Source: Elmis aenea (Eukaryota; Arthropoda; Insecta; Coleoptera; Elmidae). Taken from it: a stretch of DNA of 64,000 nt. Under the pieces are notes generated by a model. It was not told the origin of the DNA. It did no database searches and saw only the letters and a program-made list of their open reading frames with translations. The translations under genes and the position numbers were made by a program. This document shows, piece by piece, positions 1 to 11,287 of the stretch. The stretch lies in contig OX393581.1 of assembly GCA_947652605.1 (NCBI GenBank), forward strand, positions 49,189,924 to 49,253,923. Reading direction: 5' to 3'. The stretch's first letter is position 1; each line of letters starts with the position of its first letter.

Positions 1-171
1 TAATACATATGTTTCTTGAGCGACTATTTCGAAACAATTTTAATTATTGATTTGTATATCACAGAAACAGTTTATCCATCGCCTCTTTACATGAATACAA
101 TTGTTTTGCATATGTCTTTTAATGAGCTGGTTTTAATTTTTAATAATTTCCTAAAAATACCGTGCTTTAGT
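1..171 (+). repeat. Reference monomer (171 bp) used for numbering
   Basis: The first complete monomer, taken as frame of reference. It carries palindromes ACATATGT at 5-12, TTTCGAAA at 27-34 and ACAATTGT at 97-104. The conserved middle is around 96-119 and the AT-rich tail is 131-159. It belongs to the TTTCTTG / CGAAAC / GAAACAG subtype, which also starts the superunits at 13169, 32319 and 62749. The phase is arbitrary: the true edge of the unit cannot be told from a tandem array. Two CATATG sites per consensus monomer lie 103 and 68 bp apart, and CAATTG occurs once per monomer. Confidence 0.95.
18..34 (-). other. CENP-B-box-like motif, representative copy
   Basis: Read on the minus strand, monomer bases 34-18 give TTTCGAAATAGTCGCTC. 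Against the mammalian CENP-B box core (TTCG, then A after four bases, then CGGG after two more) it matches TTCG, A and CG and fails the last two G positions: seven of nine core bases. It is intact to this degree only in CGAAAC-type monomers; the other states break the TTCG. A match this good is expected by chance roughly once per two monomer-lengths of random sequence counting both strands, so it is suggestive only. Confidence 0.2.
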
Positions 172-345
172 TAATACATATTATGTTCCTTGAGCGACTA
201 TTTCTACACAATTTTAATTATTGATTTGTATATCACAGGAACAGTTTATCCATCGCCTCTTTACATGAATACAATTGTTTTGCATATGTCTTTCAATGAG
301 CTGGTTTTAATTTTTAATAATTTCCTAAAAATACCGTGCTTTAGT
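172..345 (+). repeat. TTAT-insertion monomer, superunit 1
   Basis: This 174 bp monomer reads TACATATTATGTTCC where others read TACATATGTTCC, a 3 bp gain next to the CATATG palindrome, together with the CTACAC state. It is a rare landmark for the start of a superunit. Confidence 0.9.
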
Positions 346-858
346 TAATACATATGTTCCTTGAGCGACTATTTCGAAACAATTTCAATTATTGATTTGT
401 ATATCACAGAAACAGTTTATCCATCGCCTCTTTACATGAATACAATTGTTTTGCATATGTCTTTCAATGAGCTGGTTTTAATTTTTAATAATTTCCTAAA
501 AATACCGTGCTTTAGTTAATACATATGTTCCTTGAGCGACTATTTCTAAACAATTTTAATTATTGATTTGTATATCACAGGAACAGTTTATCCATCGCCT
601 CTTTACATGAATACAATTGTTTTGCATATGTCTTTCAATGGGCTGGTTTTAATTTTTAATAATTTCCTAAAAATGCCGTGCTTTAGTTAATACATGTGTT
701 CCTTGAGCGACTATTTCGAAACAATTTTATTTATTGATTTATATATCACAGGAACAGTTTATCCATCGCCTCTTTACATGAATACAATTGTTTTGCATAT
801 GTCTTTCAATGAGCTGGTTTTAATTTTTAATAATTTCCTAAAAATACCGTGCTTTAGT

Positions 859-1033
859 TAATACATACATTTGTTCCTTGAGCGACTATTTCGAAACAAT
901 TTTAATTATTGATTTGTATTTCACAGAAACAGTTTATCCATCGCCACTTTACATGAATACAATTGTTTTGCATATGTCTTTTAATGAGCTGGTTTAAATT
1001 TTTAATAATTTCCTAAAAATACCGTGCTTTAGT
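859..1033 (+). repeat. ACAT-insertion monomer, superunit 1
   Basis: This 175 bp monomer begins TAATACATACATTTGTTCC, a 4 bp gain from an ACAT repeat. It also carries GTATTTCAC, GCCACTTT, TTTTAATGAG and GGTTTAAAT. Confidence 0.9.
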
Positions 1034-1204
1034 TAATACATATGTTCCTTGAGCGACTATTTCGAAACAATTTTAATTATTGATTTGTATATCACAGGAA
1101 CAGTTTATCCATCGCCTCTTTACATGAATACAATTGTTTTGCATATGTCTTTCAATGAGCTGGTTTTAATTTTTAATAATTTCCTAAAAATACCGTGCTT
1201 TAGT

Positions 1205-2060
1205 TAATACATATGTTCCTTGAGCGACTATTTCTAAACAATTTTAATTATTGATTTGTATATCACAGGAAAAATTTATCCATCGCTTCTTTACATAAAT
1301 ACAATTGTTTTGCATATGTCTTTCAATGAGCTTGTTTTAATTTTTAATAATTTCCTAAAAATACCGTGCTTTAGTTAATACATATGTTCCTTTGAGCGAC
1401 TATTTCTAAACAATTTTAATTATTGATTTGTATATCACAGGAAAAATTTATCCATCGCTTCTTTACATAAATACAATTGTTTTGCATATGTCTTTCAATG
1501 AGCTGGTTTTAATTTTTAATAATTTCCTAAAAATACCGTGCTTTAGTTAATACATATGTTCCTTGAGCGACTATTTCTAAACAATTTTAATTATTGATTT
1601 GTATATCACAGGAAAAATTTATCCATCGCTTCTTTACATAAATACAATTGTTTTGCATATGTCTTTCAATGAGCTGGTTTTAATTTTTAATAATTTCCTA
1701 AAAATACCGTGCTTTAGTTAATACATATGTTCCTTGAGCGACTATTTCTAAACAATTTTAATTATTGATTTGTATATCACAGGAAAAATTTATCCATCGC
1801 TTCTTTACATAAATACAATTGATTTGCATATGTCTTTCAATGAGCTGGTTTTAATTTTTAATAATTTCCTAAAAATACCGTGCTTTAGTTAATACATATG
1901 TTCCTTGAGCGACTATTTCTAAACAATTTTAATTATTGATTTGTATATCACAGGAAAAATTTATCCATCGCTTCTTTACATAAATACAATTGTTTTGCAT
2001 ATGTCTTTCAATGAGCTGGTTTTAATTTTTAATAATTTCCTAAAAATACCGTGCTTTAGT
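1205..2060 (+). repeat. Run of five GGAAAAA-type monomers, superunit 1
   Basis: Five adjacent CTAAAC monomers share GGAAAAATTT, CATCGCTTC and CATAAATAC, a combination seen nowhere else except the equivalent places in superunits 2 and 3. The second has an extra T (TCCTTTGAG) and the fourth has ATTGATTTG. This looks like local expansion of one monomer subtype by slippage or unequal exchange before the superunit was copied. Confidence 0.9.
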
Positions 2061-5000
2061 TAATACATATGTTCCTTGAGCGACTATTTCTAAACAATTT
2101 TAATTATTGATTTGTATATCACAGGAACAGTTTATCCATCGCCTCTTTACATGAATACAATTGTTTTGCATATGTCTTTCAATGAGCTGGTTTTAATTTT
2201 TAATAATTTCCTAAAAATACCGTGCTTTAGTTAATACATATGTTCCTTGAGCGACTATTTCTAAACAATTTTAATTATTGATTTGTATATCACAGGAACA
2301 GTTTATCCATCGCCTCTTTACATGAATACAATTGTTTTGCATATGTCTTTCAATGAGCTGGTTTTAATTTTTAATAATTTCCTAAAAATACCGTGCTTTA
2401 GTTAATACATATGTTCCTTGAGCGACTATTTCTAAACAATTTTAATTATTGATTTGTATATCACAGGAACAGTTTATCCATCGCCTCTTTACATGCATAC
2501 AATTGTTTTGCATATGTCTTTCAATGAGCTGGTTTTAATTTTTAATAATTTCCTAAAAATACCGTGCTTTAGTTACTACATATGTTCCTTGAGCGACTAT
2601 TTCTAAACAATTTTAATTATTGATTTGTATATCACAGGAACAGTTTATCCATCGCCTCTTTACATGAATACAATTGTTTTGCATATGTCTTTCAATGAGC
2701 TGGTTTTAATTTTTAATAATTTCCTAAAAATACCGTGCTTTAGTTAATACATATGTTCCTTGAGCGACTATTTCTGAACAATTTTAATTATTGATTTGTA
2801 TATCACAGGAACAGTTTATCCATCACCTCTTTACATGAAAACAATTGTTTTGCATATGTCTTTCAAAGAGATGGTTTTAATTTTTAATAATTTCCTAAAA
2901 ATACCGTGCTTTAGTTAATACATATGTTCCTTGAGCGACTATTTCGAAACAATTTCAATTATTGATTTGTATATCACAGGAACAGTTTATCCATCGCCTC
3001 TTTACATGAATACAATTGTTTTGCATATGTCTTTCAATGAGCTGGTTTTAATTTTTAATAATTTCCTAAAAATACCATGCTTTAGTTAATACATATGTTC
3101 CTTGAGCGACTATTTCAAAACAATTTTAATTATTGATTTGTATATCACAGGAACAGTTTATCCATCGCCTCTTTACATGAATACAATTGTTTTGCATATG
3201 TCTTTCAATGAGCTGGTTTTAATTTTTAATAATTTCCTAAAAATACCGTGCTTTAGTTAATACATATGTTCCTTGAGCGACTATTTCGAAACAATTTCAA
3301 TTATTGATTTGTATATCACAGGAACAGTTTATCCATCGCCTCTTTACATGAATACAATTGTTTTGCATATGTCTTTCAATGAGCTGGTTTTAATTTTTAA
3401 TAATTTCCTAAAAATACCGTGCTTTAGTTAATACATATGTTCCTTAAGCGACTATTTCTGAACAATTTTAATTATTGATTTGTATATCACAGGAACAGTT
3501 TATCCATCGCCTCTTTACATGAATACAATTGTTTTGCATATGTCTTTCAATGAGCTGGTTTTAATTTTTAATAATTTCCTAAAAATACCGTGCTTTAGTT
3601 AATACATATGTTACTTGAGCGACTATTTCGAAACAATTTCAATTATTGATTTGTATATCACAGGAACAGTTTATCCATCGCCTCTTTACATGAATACAAT
3701 TGTTTTGCATATGTCTTTCAAAGAGATGGTTTTAATTTTTAATAATTTCCTAAAAATACCGTGCTTTAGTTAATACATATGTTCCTTGAGCGACTATTTC
3801 GAAACAATTTCAATTATTGATTTGTATATCACAGGAACAGTTTATCCATCGCCTCTTTACATGAATACAATTGTTTTGCATATGTCTTTCAATGAGCTGG
3901 TTTTAATTTTTAATAATTTCCTAAAAATACCGTGCTTTAGTTAATACATATGTTAATTGAGCGACTATTTCGAAACAATTTCAATTATTGATTTGTATAT
4001 CACAGGAACAGTTTATCCATCGCCTCTTTACATGAATACAATTGTTTTGCATATGTCTTTCAATGAGCTGGTTTTAATTTTTAATAATTTCCTAAAAATA
4101 CCGTGCTTTAGTTAATACATATGTTCCTTGAGCGACTATTTCTGAACAATTTTAATTATTGATTTGTATATCACAGGAACAGTTTATCCATCGCCTCTTT
4201 ACATGAATACAATTGTTTTGCATATGTCTTTCAATGAGCTGGTTTTAATTTTTAATAATTTCCTAAAAATACCGTGCTTTAGTTAATACATATGTTCCTT
4301 GAGCGACTATTTCTAAACAATTTTAATTATTGATTTGTATATCACAGGAACAGTTTATCCATCGCCTCTTTACATGAATACAATTGTTTTGCATATGTCT
4401 TTCAATGAGCTGGTTTTAATTTTTAATAATTTCCTAAAAATACCGTGCTTTAGTTACTACATATGTTCCTTGAGCGACTATTTCTAAACAATTTTAATTA
4501 TTGATTTGTATATCACAGGAACAGTTTATCCATCGCCTCTTTACATGAATACAATTGTTTTGCATATGTCTTTCAATGAGCTGGTTTTAATTTTTAATAA
4601 TTTCCTAAAAATACCGTGCTTTAGTTAATACATATGTTCCTTGAGCGACTATTTCTGAACAATTTTAATTATTGATTTGTATATCACAGGAACAGTTTAT
4701 CCATCACCTCTTTACATGAATACAATTGTTTTGCATATGTCTTTCAAAGAGATGGTTTTAATTTTTAATAATTTCCTAAAAATACCGTGCTTTAGTTAAT
4801 ACATATGTTCCTTGAGCGACTATTTCGAAACAATTTCAATTATTGATTTGTATATCACAGGAACAGTTTATCCATCGCCTCTTTACATGAATACAATTGT
4901 TTTGCATATGTCTTTCAATGAGCTGGTTTTAATTTTTAATAATTTCCTAAAAATACCGTGCTTTAGTTAATACATATGTTCCTTGAGCGACTATTTCTAC

Positions 5001-5307
5001 ACAATTTTAATTATTGATTTGTATATCACAGAAACAGTTTATCCATCGCCTCTTTACATGAATACAATTGTTTTGCATATGTCTTTCAATGAGCTGGTTT
5101 TAATTTTTAATAATTTCCTAAAAATACCGTGCTTTAGTTAATACATATGTTCCTTGAGCGACTATTTCGAAACAATTTTAATTATTGATTTGTATATCAC
5201 AGGAACAGTTTATCCATCGCCTCTTTACATGAATACAATTGTTTTGCATGTCTTTCAATGAGCTGGTTTTAATTTTTAATCATTTCCTAAAAATACCGTG
5301 CTTTAGT

Positions 5308-5478
5308 TAATACATATGTACCTTGAGCGACTATTTCGAAACAATTTTAATTATTGATTTGTATATCACAGGAAGAGTTTATCCTTCGCATCTTTACATG
5401 AAAAAAATTGTTTTGCATATGTCTTTCAATGAGCTGGTTTTAATTTTTAATAATTTCCTAAAAATGCCGTGCTTTAGT
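5308..5478 (+). repeat. Divergent GGAAGAG monomer, superunit 1
   Basis: One of the most diverged monomers in the window: TGTACC, GGAAGAG, CCTTCGCATC, ATGAAAAAAATTG and AAATGCCG. It is preceded by a 169 bp monomer with GCATGTC and TAATCATTT, and followed by a CATGTG monomer with CGAAAAAATT. The trio serves as a landmark. Confidence 0.9.
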
Positions 5479-8385
5479 TAATACATGTGTTCCTTGAGCG
5501 ACTATTTCGAAAAAATTTTAATTATTGATTTGTATATCACAGGAACAGTTTATCCATCGCCTCTTTACATGAATACAATTGTTTTGCATATGTCTTTCAA
5601 TGAGCTGGTTTTAATTTTTAATAATTTCCTAAAAATACCGTGCTTTAGTTAATACATATGTTCCTTGAGCGACTATTTCGAAACAATTTTAATTATTGAT
5701 TTGTATATCACAGAAACAGTTTATCCATCGCCTCTTTACATGAATACAATTGTTTTGCATATGTCTTTCAATGAGCTGGTTTTAATTTTTAATAATTTCC
5801 TAAAAATACCGTGCTTTAGTTAATACATATGTTCCTTGAGCGACTATTTCTAAACAATTTTAATTATTGATTTGTATATCACAGGAACAATTTATCCACC
5901 GCTTCTTTACATGAATACAATTGTTTTGCATATGTCTTTCAATGAGCTGGTTTTAATTTTTAAATATTTCCTAAAAATACCGTGCTTTAGTTAATACATA
6001 TGTTCCTTGAGCGACTATTTCTAAACAATTTTAATTATTGATTTGTATATTACAGGAACAATTTATCCACCGCTTCTTTACATGAATACAATTGTTTTGC
6101 ATATGTCTTTCAATGAGCTGGTTTTAATTTTTAATAATTTCCTAAAAATACCGTGCTTTAGTTAATACATATGTTCCTTGAGCGACTATTTCTAAACAAT
6201 TTTAATTATTGATTTGTATATTACAGGAACAGTTTATCCATCGCCTCTTTACATGAATACAATTGTTTTGCATATGTCTTTCAATGAGCTGGTTTTAATT
6301 TTTAATAATTTCCTAAAAAGACCGTGCTTTAGTTAATACATATGTTCCTTGAGCGACTATTTCGAAACAATTTTAATTATTGATTTGTATATCACAGGAA
6401 CAGTTTATCTATCGCCTCTTTACATGAATACAATTGTTTTGCATATGTCTTTCAATGAGCTGGTTTTAATTTTTAATAATTTCCTAAAAATACCGTGCTT
6501 TAGTTAATACATATGTTCCTTGAGCGACTATTTCTAAACAATTTTAATTATTGATTTGTATATCACAGGAACAATTTATCCATCGCTTCTTTACATAAAT
6601 ACAATTGTTTTGCATATGTCTTTCAATGTGCTGGTTTTAATTTTTAATAATTTCCTAAAAATACCGTGCTTTAGTTAATACATATGTTCCTTGAGCGACT
6701 ATTTCGAAACAATTTTAATTATTGATTTGTATATCACAGGAACAGTTTATCCATCGCCTCTTTACATGAATACAATTGTTTTGCATATGTCTTTCAATGA
6801 GCTGGTTTTAATTTTTAATAATTTCCTAAAAATACCGTGCTTTAGTTAATACATATGTTCCTTGAGCAACTATTTCAAAACAATTTTAATTATTGATTTG
6901 TATATCACAGGAACAGTTTATCCATCGCCTCTTTACATGAATACAATTGTTTTGCATATGTCTTTCAATGAGCTGGTTTTAATTTTTAATAATTTCCTAA
7001 AAATACCGTGCTTTAGTTAATACATATGTTCCTTGAGCGACTATTTCGAAACAATTTCAATTATTGATTTGTATATCACAGGAACAGTTTATCCATCGCC
7101 TCTTTACATGAATACAATTGTTTTGCATATGTCTTTCAATGAGCTGGTTTTAATTTTTAATAATTTCCTAAAAATACCGTGCTTTAGTTAATACATATGT
7201 TCCTTGAGCGACTATTTCTGAACAATTTTAATTATTGATTTGTATATCACAGGAACAGTTTATCCATCGCCTCTTTACATGAATACAATTGTTTTGCATA
7301 TGTCTTTCAATAAGCTGGTTTTAATTTTTAATAATTTCCTAAAAATACCGTGCTTTAGTTAATACATATGTTCCTTGAGCGACTATTTCTAAACAATTTT
7401 AATTATTGATTTGTATATCACAGGAACAGTTTATCCATCGCCTCTTTACATGAATACAATTGTTTTGCATATGTCTTTCAATAAGCTGGTTTTAATTTTT
7501 AATAATTTTCTAAAAATACCGTGCTTTAGTTACTACATATGTTCCTTGAGCGACTATTTCGAAACAATTTTAATTATTGATTTGTATATCACAGGAACAG
7601 TTTATCCATCGCCTCTTTACATGAATACAATTGTTTTGCATATGTCTTTCAATGAGCTGGTTTTAATTTTTAATAATTTCCTAAAAATACCGTGCTTTAG
7701 TTAATACATATGTTCCTTGAGCGACTATTTCTGAACAATTTTAATTATTGATTTGTATATCACAGGAACAGTTTATCCATCGCCTCTTTACATGAATACA
7801 ATTGTTTTGCATATGTCTTTCAATGAGCTGGTTTTAATTTTTAATAATTTCCTAAAAATACCGTGCTTTAGTTAATACATATGTTCCTTGAGCGAATATT
7901 TCGAAACAATTTCAATTATTGATTTGTATATCACAGGAACAGTTTATCCATCGCCTCTTTACATTACTACAATTGTTTTGCATATGTCTTTCAAAGAGCT
8001 GGTTTTAATTTTTAATAATTTCCTAAAAATACCGTGCTTTAGTTAATACATATGTTCCTTGAGCGAATATTTCGAAACAATTTCATTTATTGATTTGTAT
8101 ATCACAGGAACAGTTTATCCATCGCCTCTTTACATGAATACAATTGTTTTGCATATGTCTTTCAATGAGCTGGTTTAAATTTTTAATAATTTCCTAAAAA
8201 TACCGTGCTTTAGTTAATACATATGTTCCTTGAGCGACTATTTCGAAACAATTTTAATTATTGATTTGTATATCACAGAAACAGTTTATCCATCGCCTCT
8301 TTACATGAATACAATTGTTTTGCATATGTCTTTCAATGAGCTGGTTTTAATTTTTAATAATTTCCTAAAAATACCGTGCTTTAGT

Positions 8386-8555
8386 TAATACATATGTTCC
8401 TTGAGCGACTAATCGAAACAATTTTAATTATTGATTTGTATATCACAGAAACAGTTTATCCATCGCCTCTTTACATGAATACAATTGTTTTGCATATGTC
8501 TTTCAATGAGCTGGTTTTAATTTTTAATAATTTCCTAAAAATACCGTGCTTTAGT
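8386..8555 (+). repeat. Shortened TAATCG monomer (170 bp), first of seven
   Basis: GACTATTTCGAAAC is replaced by GACTAATCGAAAC, one base shorter. The same change occurs in monomers starting at 23433, 28389, 40359, 47365, 49587 and 58135. Those at 40359 and 49587 also have CGAAGC. Five of the seven (23433, 28389, 40359, 49587, 58135) are followed by a GCCACTTT / TTTTAATGAG monomer, so the pair moves as a module. Confidence 0.85.
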
Positions 8556-10605
8556 TAATACATATGTTCTTTGAGCGACTATTTCGAAACAATTTCAATT
8601 ATTGATTTGTATATCACAGAAACAGTTTATCCATCGCCTCTTTACATGAATACAATTGTTTTGCATATGTCTTTCAATGAGCTGGTTTTAATTTTTAATA
8701 ATTTCCTAAAAATACCGTGCTTTAGTTAATACATATGTTCCTTGAGCGACTATTTCGAAACAATTTTAATTATTGATTTGTATATCACAGGAACAGTTTA
8801 TCCATCGCCTCTTTACATGAATACAATTGTTTTGCATATTTCTTTCAATGAGCTGGTTTTAATTTTTAATAATTTCCTAAAAATACCGTGCTTTAGTTAA
8901 TACATATGTTCCTTGAGCGACTATTTCTAAACAATTTTAATTATTGATTTGTATATCACAGGAACAATTTATCCATCGCTTCTTTACATAAATACAATTG
9001 TTTTGCATATGTCTTTCAATGAGCTGGTTTTAATTTTTAATAATTTCCTAAAAATACCGTGCTTTAGTTAATACATATGTTCCTTGAGCGACTATTTCGA
9101 AACAATTTTAATTATTGATTTGTATATTACAGGAACAGTTTATCCATCGCCTCTTTACATGAATACAATTGTTTTGCATATGTCTTTAAATGAGCTGGTT
9201 TTAATTTTTAATAATTTCCTAAAAATACCGTGCTTTAGTTAATACATATGTTCCTTGAGCGACTATTTCAAAACAATTTTAATTATTGATTTGTATATCA
9301 CAGGAACAGTTTATCCATCGCCTCTTTACATGAATACAATTGTTTTGCATATGTCTTTCAATGAGCTGGTTTTAATTTTTAATAATTTTCTAAAAATACC
9401 GTGCTTTAGTTAATACATATGTTCCTTGAGCGACTATTTCTGAACAATTTTAATTATTGATTTGTATATCACAGGAACAGTTTATCCATCGCCTCTTTAC
9501 ATGAATACAATTGTTTTGCATATGTCTTTCAATGAGCTGGTTTTAATTTTTAATAATTTCCTAAAAATACCGTGCTTTAGTTAATACATATGTTCCTTGA
9601 GCGACTATTTCTGAACAATTTTAATTATTGATTTGTATATCACAGGAACAGTTTATCCATCACCTCTTTACATGAATACAATTGTTTTGCATATGTCTTT
9701 CAAAGAGATGGTTTTAATTTTTAATAATTTCCTAAAAATACCGTGCTTTAGTTAATACATATGTTCCTTGAGCGACTATTTCGAAACAATTTCAATTATT
9801 GATTTGTATATCACAGGAACAATTTATCCATCGCTTCTTTACATAAATACAATTGTTTTGCATATGTCTTTCAATGTGCTGGTTTTAATTTTTAATAATT
9901 TCCTAAAAATACCGTGCTTTAGTTAATACATATGTTCCTTGAGCGACTATTTCAAAACAATTTTAATTATTGATTTGTATATCACAGGAACAGTTTATCC
10001 ATCGCCTCTTTACATGAATACAATTGTTTTGCATATGTCTTTCAATGAGCTGGTTTTAATTTTTAATAATTTCCTAAAAATACCGTGCTTTAGTTAATAC
10101 ATATGTTCCTTGAGCGACTATTTCAAAACAATTTTAAATATTGATTTGTATATCACAGGAACAGTTTATCCATCGCCTCTTTACATGAATACAATTGTTT
10201 TGCATATGTCTTTCAATGAGCTGGTTTTAATTTTTAATAATTTCCTAAAAATACCGTGCTTTAGTTAATACATATGTTCCTTGAGCGACTATTTCGAAAC
10301 AATTTCAATTATTGATTTGTATATCACAGGAACAGTTTATCCATCGCCTCTTTACATGAATACAATTGTTTTGCATGTCTTTCAATGAGCTGGTTTTAAT
10401 TTTTAATAATTTCCTAAAAATACCGTGCTTTAGTTAATACATATGTTCCTTGAGCGACTATTTCAAAACAATTGTAATTATTGATTTGTATATCACAGGA
10501 ACAGTTTATCCATCGCCTCTTTACATGAATACAATTGTTTTGCATATGTCTTTCAATGAGCTGGTTTTAATTTTTAATAATTTCCTAAAAATACCGTGCT
10601 TTAGT

Positions 10606-11287
10606 TAATACATATGTTCCTTGAGCGACTATTTCGAAAGAACTTCAATTATTGATTTGTATATCACAGGAACAGTTTATCCATCGCCTCTTTACATGAA
10701 TACAATTGTTTTGCATGTCTTTCAATGAGCTGGTTTTAATTTTTAATAATTTCCTAAAAATACCGTGCTTTAGTTAATACATATGTTCCTTGAGCGACTA
10801 TTTCTAAACAATTTTAATTATTGATTTGTATATCACAGGAACAGTTTATCCATCGCCTCTTTACATGAATACAATTGTTTTGCATATGTCTTTCAATGAG
10901 CTGGTTTTAATTTTTAATAATTTCTTAAAAATGCCGTGCTTTAGTTAATACATGTGTTCCTTGAGCGACTATTTCGAAACAATTTTAATTATTGATTTGT
11001 ATATCACAGGAACAGTTTATCCATCGCCTCTTTACATGAATACAATTGTTTTGCATATGTCTTTCAATGAGCTGGTTTTAATTTTTAATAATTTCCTAAA
11101 AATACCGTGCTTTAGTTAATACATATGTTCCTTGAGCGACTATTTCTGAACAATTTTAATTATTGATTTGTATATCACAGGAACAGTTTATCCATCGCCT
11201 CTTTACATGAATACAATTGTTTTGCATATGTCTTTCAATGAGCTGGTTTTAATTTTTAATAATTTCCCAAAAATACCGTGCTTTAGT
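10606..11287 (+). repeat. Four-monomer cassette (682 bp), copy 1
   Basis: Fixed series: a 169 bp monomer with CGAAAGAACTT and GCATGTC; a CTAAAC monomer with TTTCTTAAAAATGCCG; a CATGTG / CGAAAC monomer; a CTGAAC monomer. This copy is in superunit 1 and has CCCAAAA in the last monomer. The next monomer (11288) is a CAAAAC type. Confidence 0.88.

Noticed and set aside
7411..7704. 97-codon open reading frame
   Set aside because: It spans about 1.7 satellite monomers, starts at a TTG inside the repeat, and is open only because a TACTAC junction and a CGAAAC state happen to be adjacent. The same peptide is broken by stops in nearly every other monomer. No domain, codon bias or gene context supports a protein.
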